DNA of 47,012 nucleotides from Parcubacteria group bacterium (GTDB lineage: Bacteria; Patescibacteriota; Minisyncoccia; Phycocordibacterales; UBA2100), in contig CALRGX010000009.1 in assembly GCA_943358385.1 (NCBI GenBank), positions 1 to 47,012 of the forward strand. The letters are read 5' to 3'. The translations under genes and the position numbers were made by a program. The stretch's first letter is position 1, and the number at the start of each line of letters is the position of its first letter. Below are positions 26,250 to 36,076 of the stretch, piece after piece. The notes under the pieces were generated by a model that saw only the letters and a program-made list of their open reading frames with translations, was not told the origin of the DNA and did not search any database.

Positions 26250-26537
26250 TTGGGTGTCGGCGGCGCATATGGTGCCAAGTGGTACTGGCAGTCGCAGAAA
26301 GATGCGATTGCCGAAAGTGCTAAGGTGAAAATTGACGCTGCCAAGCAGGCAACGGAGCGCGCCATCGAGAAAACGAAGGACGCAGCTGGTGCAGCCGCGA
26401 CCCGAGCGAGAGACGCGGCACACGATGCAGCCGAGCTTGCCAAGGAAAAAGGCAAGCGCGCTGCCGAACGCGCACGCGACTGGCGGGAATCCGTCTTTGG
26501 GCCGCGCGAGCCCGAGAAAGAACCGGCGAAGCAGTAA
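26250..26537 (+). CDS. Ala/Lys-rich LEA-like/YtxH-like coiled protein
   Basis: AKVKIDAAKQATERAIEKTKDAAGAAATRARDAAHDAAELAKEKGKRAAERARD, amphipathic 11-mer repeats; TTG start uncertain. Confidence 0.55.
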   Translation: MGVGGAYGAKWYWQSQKDAIAESAKVKIDAAKQATERAIEKTKDAAGAAATRARDAAHDAAELAKEKGKRAAERARDWRESVFGPREPEKEPAKQ

Positions 26538-26654
26538 CTGAACATCATTGAGGGCGGCTCGCTATGCGAGCCGCCCTTCCCTATTCCCCATCTCAAACAA
26601 GAAGCGGCCCCACCAATGGTGGGCCGCAGAAAGAACAACACGCGGGGTACTGCA

Positions 26655-27494
26655 TCACGATGGACGCAGTGAACCGGCGATAACGTAGATCTTGTGGAAC
26701 AGAGGCAAACCTTCACGGCGCCGCTCCTCCGCAGTGCGAGCGTTCACGCAAACCTGTGCTTCGATATCGGTGAAGAATTCGAAGTCAGGATTGCCCGCTC
26801 GTTCGAGCTGCGCTAACGGCAAGAGCGATGTCTCTGCGTGTTGCGCAACTACTTCTTCGTGCAAGACCTGCGGCGTGTAGCCACAGGATTGAAACATGGC
26901 GAACAGTCTGTCGATGCCCGGACGTCCTCCCAAATTCAGGATAGTCGTCCCTTCGGGCGTCAACACGCCACGCGCCTGTTTCAATAGCGCTTCGTTGAGG
27001 CCGAGCCCGCAGCAGTGCAGGGTCGACTCATCGTAACGCTTCGGATCGTAATAGTGTGCGACCTCGTCTTCGACGGCCTTATGCAGTGTCGTTGCCGGCA
27101 CCTGCGGAATGCACGCGAACACGATGTCGACGGTGGGAGCTTTCCACCCTCCCGGAGCAGGCTTGACCAAATCCCAGCTGCCAAACAGTGGCCGAAACTG
27201 AGTTTTGGGAAGCCCGACGGCAGAAATGTTTTGCCGAGCAAGCGGCACACAACGCGCATCGTAGTCGGAAAAGTAGAACGTCGCTTGCGGCGCCTGCTTT
27301 GCCAACTTGATGAGGTTGATGCCGGTCCCGACACCCACTTCCCACACTTTCCTCTCGCCCCACTCCTCACTCTGAGGAGAAAGCCCTTTCAGGAAGGCGT
27401 CGCTCCAACCATCGGGCTTGAAAGCCCATGCCGGAACCTCGACGTCATCACTGAGTTCTGTAACGGTCGTTCTCTGATGTGCTGCCAATGCCAT
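26655..27494 (-). CDS. Class I SAM methyltransferase resembling the N-terminal domain of methionine S-methyltransferase
   Basis: KVWEVGVGTGINLIKLAKQ, ACIPQVP, LGLNEALLKQARGVLTPEGTTILNLGGRPG (cf. MMT GCIPQILNP / FNMGGRPG). Confidence 0.65.
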   Translation of the reverse strand: MALAAHQRTTVTELSDDVEVPAWAFKPDGWSDAFLKGLSPQSEEWGERKVWEVGVGTGINLIKLAKQAPQATFYFSDYDARCVPLARQNISAVGLPKTQFRPLFGSWDLVKPAPGGWKAPTVDIVFACIPQVPATTLHKAVEDEVAHYYDPKRYDESTLHCCGLGLNEALLKQARGVLTPEGTTILNLGGRPGIDRLFAMFQSCGYTPQVLHEEVVAQHAETSLLPLAQLERAGNPDFEFFTDIEAQVCVNARTAEERRREGLPLFHKIYVIAGSLRPS

Positions 27495-27647
27495 GCAGAC
27501 CCTCGATCGTGTTTCTGTCCGAATCTGGTGACCCGGATTGATGGTATATACCATGGCTTTTGCCGCTCTGCCAGCCTTGTGCACACATACAAAAACGCCC
27601 CCAGAATGACCGCAGGAGGCGTTTTTTTCTTATGACACAAGAATACG

Positions 27648-28115
27648 TTAGCGCGAGAGGCAGTATGCCGCAGACCCGCTAATGGCCGCTTCCGCATGGA
27701 GCGGTGCACAAACGGTGTACCGGCCTGACGTACTTGCCGTAATCGTGTACAAGGTGTCCGCCGCAGTGCCGCCTGTTGGATCTACTGGGATCGCAGTTGG
27801 GAGATACGTCGGCACCAAGCACCCAAGGTTCACTGCTCCCGTGCCAATCTGCCGCGGTGTGTCATCAGGCACGGTGCTGAGACCGGTACAATTGCTCGCC
27901 GCTATCGCCACTCCTTTATTGTCGGCAAGATGCTGCCCGAGTGCATTCAGAATAGTATTCACATGCGATTCGCGCTGGGCGTTGCGCGCTTGTGCAAACT
28001 GGCGCCCCGGGTTGATAGCAACCAAGACGACGGTCGCCAGAAGCGCAATCATGCCAATCACCACAAGGATCTCTATTAAAGTGAAGCCGCGAGTCGTCGC
28101 TTTTTTGCCATGCAT
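27648..28115 (-). CDS. Type IV pilin/pseudopilin
   Basis: Prepilin signal RGFTLIEILVVIGMIALLATVVLVAINPGRQF. Confidence 0.88.
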   Translation of the reverse strand: MHGKKATTRGFTLIEILVVIGMIALLATVVLVAINPGRQFAQARNAQRESHVNTILNALGQHLADNKGVAIAASNCTGLSTVPDDTPRQIGTGAVNLGCLVPTYLPTAIPVDPTGGTAADTLYTITASTSGRYTVCAPLHAEAAISGSAAYCLSR

Positions 28116-28197
28116 AATGTTGGGACTGATAGTTACAATGCAATCCTAATATACGGAGATGGTACACGGCTCTGTACCATCTCCACGTATTTTTGCA

Positions 28198-28743
28198 CTA
28201 TGGCAGAGGACAACTCGGACCTATATATACGGGCTGCTCAGAGAGCTCTGTAATAATTGCCGAACCTGTAGAGGTGCTGGCCGAAGCTAAGATATTTGTA
28301 TAGGTTCCATACAATGATGCCCGTGTTTGTATGCGGAGTACTCCATCATTAAAAGTAACCTCGCAGATTTTGCATTCACGCCCACTATTGCCCCCATCAC
28401 ACGTGTCATCAATCGACACGCACTCGCCGCCTACCATGGGCTGATAGGTTCCTTGTTGAACGATTTTCAAGAGTGCTACATGCACGCAGCCCTGTGCCAG
28501 GTAACGTCCTTGTTGTTTATGTTCCCCATCGAGCGTATTGAATCGTGCAAAAAACGCAGCGGCACCCACACTCACCATCAAGACCGTCAACATACTCGCG
28601 ATAACAATCACACTCACCAATGCGACAAAACCTCGTGATGCCACCCCCTGCCTTACCCCGATTATAAAGGTCGGTCCTTTATATTTTATAAAGGACCGAC
28701 CTTTATATTTTTGGCTCACCTGGGATAATGCGCGGTACTTCAT
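28198..28743 (-). CDS. PilX/minor-pilin-like protein with long leader
   Basis: ASRGFVALVSVIVIASMLTVLMVSVGAAAFF; ATGA overlap with the upstream pilin gene. Confidence 0.65.
   Translation of the reverse strand: MKYRALSQVSQKYKGRSFIKYKGPTFIIGVRQGVASRGFVALVSVIVIASMLTVLMVSVGAAAFFARFNTLDGEHKQQGRYLAQGCVHVALLKIVQQGTYQPMVGGECVSIDDTCDGGNSGRECKICEVTFNDGVLRIQTRASLYGTYTNILASASTSTGSAIITELSEQPVYIGPSCPLP
28663..28707. repeat. Two inverted copies of a 21-bp palindromic element separated by TTT
   Basis: TATAAAGGTCGGTCCTTTATA TTT TATAAAGGACCGACCTTTATA. Confidence 0.95.
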
Positions 28744-29222
28744 GGTTGCCGAGGTTGAAGGAAGTGCGTAGTGGAAGCTGATTGCAGGATGGTCATGCCA
28801 TTAGGTGTTTGCATCCGCATAGTAAAGCCAGCTTCTACACGTTCTATATTGGTACTGGTGGTCAGAGTATGTACAAATCGTAGATTGCTCACCACGATCC
28901 CTGCTGCATTAAGAGGTAGTCCATCTAGTGTGACAAAACCGTCCATCAAGGCGATGACTGCGGTGCCTCCCCCATACAAATGAGCCGTCAAGGTTTCCCC
29001 CGCAGTGCCCGTTGTGGGACCCGAGACGGATTCAGCGCGACTAAGGACCCAGTTTATTTTTCGCACGAGAAAATCCTGCTCATTCTGTAAGATGGCTTTT
29101 CCTTGATTTCGACCACTGGTTTCAAAAAAAGAGTACGCCGATAGAGTTAGTCCCCCAATGACAACGCCAAAGAGCGCCAGATACAAAAGAGTCTCGAGTA
29201 ACGTTACCCCGCGCGCATTCAT
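28740..29222 (-). CDS. Minor pilin, PilW/GspJ-like
   Basis: RGVTLLETLLYLALFGVVIGGLTLSAY prepilin signal. Confidence 0.75.
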   Translation of the reverse strand: MNARGVTLLETLLYLALFGVVIGGLTLSAYSFFETSGRNQGKAILQNEQDFLVRKINWVLSRAESVSGPTTGTAGETLTAHLYGGGTAVIALMDGFVTLDGLPLNAAGIVVSNLRFVHTLTTSTNIERVEAGFTMRMQTPNGMTILQSASTTHFLQPRQP

Positions 29223-30880
29223 ATACCAGCGTGCATTACTGAGAGTACATCCTTCTCTTGCCCAAGTGGAGCATGCGACGCTACATAAAAGTAATTATCT
29301 TCGCAATCCATAGCAACCCCGCTTCCGCCTGGCAGCGCCAAAAACTCAGTCATCACGCCTGAGTGTGTCCATGGACGTATGCTGGTTGGATTGCTCACGT
29401 CCCAGACCTGGAACTGTTTGTTCGTGAGTACGAATGCCAAATGTTCGCGTACCATAAGACTATTAATACTGTCTGCTGTGGCGAGTGATGTTCCACCAAG
29501 AAACGTGGCAGGGGTTGAGGCCAGATGAGCAACATCCAACACATACAGTTCATTCGTGGCATCAGCAGCGCCACTGATATTGCTGGCAGTGCGACCGAAA
29601 TAGAGAAGTGGTCCTAATTGCGCCGTCACCTTGCCGTTGCCGCCGATACCGGTAGGCTTAGAGAATCCACCTACGCGCACCGGATTCGCCGGATCACTAA
29701 CATCAAGGATGGTGAGCTGCTCATTCGCTCCCCCTACCAAACCGTTTGGGTGAGAAAGATATGCATACCTGCCTTTCACTTGTATACCGTTAATGGGTGC
29801 ACCGGATGTCCCGAATGCAATTGATGGTGCGGGCCAACTGCCGAGCCACACAGGAGAAAGAGGCGTACGCACATCAATCACATGAAAACCTGGCCCATTT
29901 CCAGTAGTACTCAGCCCCAGATAGAGATAGCCATCTTTGTAGAAGACACTTTTCCCTACAGCCTGCCCACCCCCTCCGTTTGCCCATACATAGGGAGCCG
30001 TACTAGTTCCCAAGAGCACACTCGTGCTGGCTGTTGCGCTCCCTAACGTAGCGCTCTGTACGTCATACACTTGTAACTGCGAGCACGCGGGGCCAGGTTT
30101 ACAGGTCTTAAAATTTGCATGATACGCATTTGCCAAGAACGCCACTTTTTCAATACTGGTGCTCGCCACGGTAATCGCCTGCAGCGCAGGAGCACCTGTT
30201 GTGGGAGATGTATCAATGCGCGCAGCGAGAGTCGGCGCCAATGGATTCTCCAGATCAAAAATAAAAAAGGTACTCTTGAAAGCTGCTGGCGTATCATACG
30301 CAATGGCATACAGTTTTTTTGCATGCACTTCGATGTCAGAAAGAAGAAAACCATCGACTGCATGGCCATTATTTACCAATTCACCAAAGTCATAGTCCAT
30401 ACGTGACGGGTGTGCCCAATCACCAGAAAGTTCCGAGTTGCACGTGGTGGGTGCGTGCACGTTTTCGAGGTTGCTGACGAATGTAGTGAACGTCGTTGAA
30501 AGTGCTTGCCCGTGATCTCCTGCCCAGCTCACCACCGCAGCCACCTGCTTGGTGAGGTACTGCGGGGAGCGGGTCACTGAAACAGTTTTTGTGTACGTAA
30601 GGCCACCCATGGTTTCTGTTGAACTGGTGGGGTTAACCAAATTAAAGTCTTGCCGGGCAAGCGCCTCCTGCCACTGAATAAGTTCTTGCGCTTTGGCAAC
30701 CGCCTCCGCATTCGTAGTACTACTTAAAACCATTGATTGATTTCCAAATGAGACGAGAATAGCAGCCGAAATAACCATGACGCCAATCGCCATAGCAATC
30801 ATGATTTCTATAATTGAAAACCCGCAATTCTGTGTGTTATGGGCATCCAAACGCGAGTTATAGAGTTTCAATTGCTCCAT
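29219..30880 (-). CDS. Prepilin N-terminus fused to an LVIVD-type beta-propeller
   Basis: CGFSIIEIMIAMAIGVMVISAAILVSFGN, then repeats FHVIDVRTPLSPVWLGSW, LTILDVSDPANPVRVGGF, LYVLDVAHLASTPATFLGG, FQVWDVSNPTSIRPW. Confidence 0.8.
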   Translation of the reverse strand: MEQLKLYNSRLDAHNTQNCGFSIIEIMIAMAIGVMVISAAILVSFGNQSMVLSSTTNAEAVAKAQELIQWQEALARQDFNLVNPTSSTETMGGLTYTKTVSVTRSPQYLTKQVAAVVSWAGDHGQALSTTFTTFVSNLENVHAPTTCNSELSGDWAHPSRMDYDFGELVNNGHAVDGFLLSDIEVHAKKLYAIAYDTPAAFKSTFFIFDLENPLAPTLAARIDTSPTTGAPALQAITVASTSIEKVAFLANAYHANFKTCKPGPACSQLQVYDVQSATLGSATASTSVLLGTSTAPYVWANGGGGQAVGKSVFYKDGYLYLGLSTTGNGPGFHVIDVRTPLSPVWLGSWPAPSIAFGTSGAPINGIQVKGRYAYLSHPNGLVGGANEQLTILDVSDPANPVRVGGFSKPTGIGGNGKVTAQLGPLLYFGRTASNISGAADATNELYVLDVAHLASTPATFLGGTSLATADSINSLMVREHLAFVLTNKQFQVWDVSNPTSIRPWTHSGVMTEFLALPGGSGVAMDCEDNYFYVASHAPLGQEKDVLSVMHAGI

Positions 30881-31326
30881 GATATCTGCCCTGCTGCATT
30901 GGTAGTAATCATTGAAGTTTTCCCCGTGAGGTCGCTCAAAGTGGTGGAAGTGGCAGTGGTGGTGCCCGAGAGCTGAGTAAACGTAATGTCACCACCCTGC
31001 CGAGAAATTGATGGACTCACCGGGTAGCGAATGTTTTCTTCATCTGCGGCGTTGTACACACCGCCCTGGAAGGCTACATATCTATCGGCCTCAATGTGCA
31101 CTCCGTGTGGTAAACCATCTTCGCACACACTCCCTGCGCACATGTTGCTCATTGATTGAGAGCGCGCACGCTGCAACAGCGCCACGAAAAGGTCCCTCTC
31201 TGAGCGAAAGTCAGTACTCCGATACGCATCCATATTCACCACTAAACCAAAGCCAGCTAAGAGGAAAAACATACCTACGACCACCAGCATTTCCAGCATA
31301 CTAAACCCACGGGTGAATGTACGCAT
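30868..31326 (-). CDS. GspH/FimT-like pseudopilin
   Basis: RGFSMLEMLVVVGMFFLLAGFGLVVNMDAYRSTDF. Confidence 0.8.
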   Translation of the reverse strand: MRTFTRGFSMLEMLVVVGMFFLLAGFGLVVNMDAYRSTDFRSERDLFVALLQRARSQSMSNMCAGSVCEDGLPHGVHIEADRYVAFQGGVYNAADEENIRYPVSPSISRQGGDITFTQLSGTTTATSTTLSDLTGKTSMITTNAAGQISWSN

Positions 31327-31331
31327 AAAAG

Positions 31332-32507
31332 TTAGTGCGGCGTGAGATTCTGGGTAATCGAATAGATGGGCGTGACAATGGAAATTGCAATAAACCCCAC
31401 AATGACACCCATCACCACCATCAGGATTGGCTCCAGGAGTGTGGTGAGGTTTTTAGTAAGATCGTTGATTTCTTCTTCATACATAGCTGCGAGGTACGCC
31501 AGCGTGCCGCTGAGATTTCCCGTCGATTCGCCTACGGTCACCATCTGCGCAAATAGTGGCGGAAAGAGGCGTGGTTGCAAGCGAAACTGCGCCGATATGT
31601 TCTGCCCCTTTATGATGCGCTCGCGCGCAGCCAAGAGCTCGTTTTTGTATACGGTATTCTTTGTTGCAGCCGCTACCAAGTCAATTGCTTGGACGATACG
31701 TACATCGCTCTTTAGTAAAAGCGCGAGGGTGCGGGAAATATTTGCTAAGTTGTAGTACTGCGACACTTTTCCAAGTATCGGGATTCGCAAAAGACCACGA
31801 TCGAGAAAAAGGTGCACTGTGGAACTGTGCCGCACCAAAACCATAATCACTATAGGTATGGCGATACAGTTGCCCAATACCCAGAAACCGTACGTAGCGA
31901 GAAAATCGCTGATAGCCATGAGCGCACGCGTACTCCACGGTAACGTCGCTTTCACGCTGGCAAAAATAGGAACAATTTTAGGAAAAATAAATACGGTCAA
32001 CATGATCGTGATGCCGAGCGTTGCCATCACGATGACCGCAGGATAGATGAGTGCGCCCGTCACTTTCTTCTTGAGAGTCTCGTGGCGTTTCAATTCATCG
32101 GCGAGATACTCTAGATTTTCGTGTAACGTGCCTGACGCTTCACCCACGCGGATGATGTTTACTGCAAAAGCACCAAACAGATGCTCGAACGTTTCAATGC
32201 CTTTGGAGAGCGGTTGGCCTGCAGACACACAGACCATCAAACTCTTGAACACATATGAGGATGAGCGTGTGTTCGCTTCGTCACGAAGCATGCTCAAGCC
32301 TTCCATGATGGGCATCCCTGACCGCAATATCATGCCGAGTCGTTTTGCAAAAAATATCTGCTCGGTTCGAGTAAAACGTATGAACGCAGGCGCCGCGATA
32401 TCTGACCTGTCTCCTCTTTCGAGATTTCTTTCAGAAGCGTTCGGACGTGTCCAGAGTGGACGTGGGCGCATGGGCCACGAACGCGACGAATTACTTCCGT
32501 CACTCAT
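31332..32507 (-). CDS. pilC: Type IV pilus inner-membrane protein PilC/GspF
   Basis: FFAKRLGMILRSGMPIMEGL, RVGEASGTLHENLEYLADEL, ALLLKSDVRIVQAIDLV, MVTVGESTGNLSGTLAYLA. Confidence 0.9.
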   Translation of the reverse strand: MSDGSNSSRSWPMRPRPLWTRPNASERNLERGDRSDIAAPAFIRFTRTEQIFFAKRLGMILRSGMPIMEGLSMLRDEANTRSSSYVFKSLMVCVSAGQPLSKGIETFEHLFGAFAVNIIRVGEASGTLHENLEYLADELKRHETLKKKVTGALIYPAVIVMATLGITIMLTVFIFPKIVPIFASVKATLPWSTRALMAISDFLATYGFWVLGNCIAIPIVIMVLVRHSSTVHLFLDRGLLRIPILGKVSQYYNLANISRTLALLLKSDVRIVQAIDLVAAATKNTVYKNELLAARERIIKGQNISAQFRLQPRLFPPLFAQMVTVGESTGNLSGTLAYLAAMYEEEINDLTKNLTTLLEPILMVVMGVIVGFIAISIVTPIYSITQNLTPH

Positions 32508-33795
32508 ACCGCATACGGAGAATCTCTTCGATGGTCGTCATACCTTTCGCGGCTTTGCAGAAGCCATCTTCTATCATGGGCACCATACCCTGCTGCACAC
32601 CAAGCATACGTATTTCCTCAGCGGAGGCTTTCCGCAAGAGTGCGTCGCGAATGGCCTGATCAATTTCTAACACCTCGTGCACCCCTATGCGTCCATGGTA
32701 ACCAGTGTTATTACAAGCATCACATCCTAACCCAGAATAGAACGTCGTAAATCTGCTCAAAAACTCGGCCCGAATAGCAGCTTCTAAGCTGTTGCGCTCG
32801 AGCTGGGTGAGCGTGTGTGCCTTTTTGCATTTCTCGCAGATCCGCCGCACCAGACGCTGCCCAATCGCAATGTTCACGGTCGATGCAATCAGATATGGCT
32901 CGACTTTCATATCAAGGAGCCGCGGTAGCGTCGTGGGTGCATCGTTGGTATGAAGAGTAGAGAGTACCAGGTGCCCCGTGAGTGCGATATTTACCGCCAA
33001 TCCCGCTGTTTCAACGTCTCGAATTTCACCGACCATGATGATGTTGGGGTCTTGGCGCAACATGCTGCGCAGACCGTTAGCAAAAGTCAGTTCGGTGCGC
33101 GCGTTTACCTGAATTTGATTGATGCCAGAAATGGAATATTCAATAGGGTCCTCAATGGTGATGATGGATATGTCTGGCACGTTAAGCATTTTTACCAACG
33201 TATAGAGGGTCGTCGTTTTTCCTGAACCCGTCGGCCCCGTGGCCAAAATCATGCCGTGCGGCTTTTTTGCGGCGCGTACAATTTTCTCCTGATTTTCAGG
33301 GGTGAAGTGCAACGCGTCGAGCGTAAAATCAGCCGCCTGGTCCGAGAGTATTCGCATCACAGCATTCTCGCCGTAATAGGTGGGGACAATTGACGCGCGC
33401 ACATCAACGCTTCCTCCCGACAAGAGCGCGAGGCGGAAACGTCCATCTTGTGCAGCCTGGTGTTCATCAGTGCGTAGACCACACAAAATCTTTATTCGCG
33501 AAATGACTTCGCTGTGGATTGAGCGTGGCATCTCTCTAATATCTTCCAGAATGCCGTCGACTCGAAAACGTATCATCACGCCGCTCATGCGTGGATCCAG
33601 ATGTATATCAGAAGATCGTGCGATGTAGGCATCGTTCACCATCATTTCGACGAAACGAATAATTTCAAGCTCGTGCCCACGGGCAAGTTCTGCACATAAA
33701 AAAGCACCCGCTCCCTCATTTTTTGTTTGCACCACCGCAGGCTCGGCGGGTGCCACGGAAACCATTTTTTTGCGAAAGATAAAGTTGAATACCAT
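32500..33795 (-). CDS. pilB: Type IV pilus assembly ATPase PilB/GspE
   Basis: [72 protein letters not shown], zinc-binding Cys cluster. Confidence 0.93.
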   Translation of the reverse strand: MVFNFIFRKKMVSVAPAEPAVVQTKNEGAGAFLCAELARGHELEIIRFVEMMVNDAYIARSSDIHLDPRMSGVMIRFRVDGILEDIREMPRSIHSEVISRIKILCGLRTDEHQAAQDGRFRLALLSGGSVDVRASIVPTYYGENAVMRILSDQAADFTLDALHFTPENQEKIVRAAKKPHGMILATGPTGSGKTTTLYTLVKMLNVPDISIITIEDPIEYSISGINQIQVNARTELTFANGLRSMLRQDPNIIMVGEIRDVETAGLAVNIALTGHLVLSTLHTNDAPTTLPRLLDMKVEPYLIASTVNIAIGQRLVRRICEKCKKAHTLTQLERNSLEAAIRAEFLSRFTTFYSGLGCDACNNTGYHGRIGVHEVLEIDQAIRDALLRKASAEEIRMLGVQQGMVPMIEDGFCKAAKGMTTIEEILRMRYE

Positions 33796-33969
33796 AGATT
33801 AACCCAACTCACCGGCACAATAGCCACACGTGAAATGTATTGTAATACAACATCGACGACCTGCCCGCAGGCTCAGTGTGTCTTGTACAGAGAGCGATTT
33901 TTAAACTCGCCAAAAATTGACACGTGTGCTAGATTACTGTGCAGTTATCACCGAGGAAAGGACCGTTCG

Positions 33970-34500
33970 ATGCCGACGCTTACCCCTACGCCATACCATT
34001 TCTGCCATGCCTGCGGCAATCCCTATGCGCGAGAACACGCAGGGAAACAGGAGATGCCCTGCGATCACTGCGACACCATCAGCTATCGCAATCCCGCGCC
34101 GGTCGTGAACTTGATCGTGCCCTACCAGCGCGGCATATTCCTGGTACGCCGGGGCATTCAGCCGAGGCGGGGCTTTTGGGCACTCCCTGGTGGCTTTGTG
34201 AACTTGGGTGAGCAATGGCGCGATGCTGCGGCACGCGAGACACACGAAGAAATCCAGGTGCACATCCCGAACCCAGCGGATTCAATCGATTCTTTCAAGG
34301 TCGAGAGCATCCCCAGCGGCACGCAGGTACTGCTCTTTGGTGTGGTGCGCCAGCGCGTGATTCCTACCGTGCGCGAGTTCACTCCGTCTACGGAAGCCAC
34401 TGAACGCATGGTGATGCAGCGCAGCAACTTCAATTCACTCAAGGACGAGCTCGCATTTCCACTACATGCCGTTGCGATTGCCAAGTTCTTTGCGCACTAA
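33970..34500 (+). CDS. NUDIX hydrolase with N-terminal zinc ribbon
   Basis: FCHACGNPY...[29 protein letters not shown] (Nudix box). Confidence 0.88.
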   Translation: MPTLTPTPYHFCHACGNPYAREHAGKQEMPCDHCDTISYRNPAPVVNLIVPYQRGIFLVRRGIQPRRGFWALPGGFVNLGEQWRDAAARETHEEIQVHIPNPADSIDSFKVESIPSGTQVLLFGVVRQRVIPTVREFTPSTEATERMVMQRSNFNSLKDELAFPLHAVAIAKFFAH

Positions 34501-34586
34501 AAAACAGTGCGCCAACCGTTTTGCCCCGGCACTCTGTGCCGGGGCAACCTCTTTTCTGCATGAACGCCCGTGCTACAGTTTTCTAT

Positions 34587-35027
34587 ATGTACGTGCGTCT
34601 TGCAGTCCCTGCGTTGATTCTCACTGGCATTATTTTTGGCCTCTATCAATACACCACCGCCTCACCACTCGCTCCTGCGCCTGACATTGGCCCCACTGAA
34701 GTAACCATCGACCCCACTATTTCAACGCTCACCATAGACGACGCGCGCGCACGTATACTGGGATTATGGCGCAGCACTTCTGATGAAAAGACCATTCACG
34801 ATTTCCGCGCGGATGGCACGTTGAACAGCGCGTCCACATGGATACTCTTTTCCAACGACACCGATAGCCCCATACGCGTACCTTTAGAGGAAGGTACCGT
34901 ATACCTGGGCATCAATGCCGAAACGGCAACCGAAGAGTTCGCCAAAATTGTAGCGGTGACGGATACTGCGCTAGACATTATCTACCTATCTGATGGGAGA
35001 GCCGAGCACTTTACTCGTGCTGAGTAA
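34587..35027 (+). CDS. Membrane-anchored hypothetical protein
   Basis: MYVRLAVPALILTGIIFGLYQ TM anchor, then ILGLWRSTSDEKTIHDFRADGT. Confidence 0.5.
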   Translation: MYVRLAVPALILTGIIFGLYQYTTASPLAPAPDIGPTEVTIDPTISTLTIDDARARILGLWRSTSDEKTIHDFRADGTLNSASTWILFSNDTDSPIRVPLEEGTVYLGINAETATEEFAKIVAVTDTALDIIYLSDGRAEHFTRAE

Positions 35028-36075
35028 AGAGTGTGGTGAAGCGACTTTCTTGGCGTTCATCGATTATGATCGATGGTTTAAAAATGGAAATCTTTTCTTC
35101 ATGCGCAGACTGATTGGCATCTTTGTGAACAAAAGCGACCGTGTACCCAAGCGCCTGCAGCCACTCCACCAACGAATGTTCGATCATTGAATCTCCGATG
35201 AAAAGTATGCGTTCGTCGCACTGATCAATCATCTTCTCTCGCACACTCAAATAGTGTGAATCTTCAGATACCCACGGACCCAGCGCGAGCTGATCTGCGG
35301 TCGTTTCTGGAGCTTCGCCTTCGCGCACCGAAAAAGCCGTCGCTGGAATCGGGACGATGCATGGATGAGCAGCTTGCAGCTCACTCAGCAAAAGATTCAT
35401 CCCTAAAAATGCACCGACGCTATTCCAATGCGAGTCGTAGCGATAGTAGATGGTGCTGCTAGCAACACCGACTTCGGGTAGTGCATGTCTGCGATGTGCT
35501 CGCAAAACTTCTTTCGTGTTCACAAAAAGTCCTGTCAGTTGTGGTTCGGCATACTCCAGAAATTGGTCGTACGTGTTGAACGACATACTCGCCAAACCAT
35601 CAGGCCAGTACTCGGTGTACACACCGTCCGATGTCGGTATCACCATCACGCGGTAGTCGATACCCTTTCTCCTAAATGCTTCGCGCCGCTCTTTTAATTC
35701 CGCCGTGTACGCCACCAGCTGATCGTCCGTAAGTAATCGTTGGTGTGCAATGTCGCGGGGAGCCCCCAGAAACATCCAACCCTCCTTCCCCGTCGTTACT
35801 GGTCGCGTAGGTGTGGCGCCCAGAAAGACCACACGAATCATATTTTGTGCAAAGACCAGCGGCGCACGAAAACCGAAATGGTCATCAAGATACGCATCAA
35901 GCTCGGCAGTAAAAGCGGTCGTGGAGGCCAACGCGAAGGATTGCGGAAAGGCAGCGAGCGCTCGGTTCTCCTTTATCGCCACCAATGATCCATCTCCGCA
36001 TAGAAGACCCCCGAACGGCAAAGAAATCAATGCCATAAATGCGGCTGCGGTAATGAAAGGTATGCGTGCGGTCAT
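35011..36075 (-). CDS. DHHW/AlgX-AlgJ-like SGNH-fold protein
   Basis: DDHFGFRAPLVFAQN, GKEGWMFLG, YYRYDSHWNSVGAFLGMN, ILFIGDSMIEHS. Confidence 0.75.
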   Translation of the reverse strand: MTARIPFITAAAFMALISLPFGGLLCGDGSLVAIKENRALAAFPQSFALASTTAFTAELDAYLDDHFGFRAPLVFAQNMIRVVFLGATPTRPVTTGKEGWMFLGAPRDIAHQRLLTDDQLVAYTAELKERREAFRRKGIDYRVMVIPTSDGVYTEYWPDGLASMSFNTYDQFLEYAEPQLTGLFVNTKEVLRAHRRHALPEVGVASSTIYYRYDSHWNSVGAFLGMNLLLSELQAAHPCIVPIPATAFSVREGEAPETTADQLALGPWVSEDSHYLSVREKMIDQCDERILFIGDSMIEHSLVEWLQALGYTVAFVHKDANQSAHEEKISIFKPSIIIDERQESRFTTLFTQHE

Positions 36076-36076
36076 A

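Noticed and set aside
32047-32670. 207-aa plus-strand ORF
   Set aside because: Antisense to pilC/pilB, which have clear family motifs.
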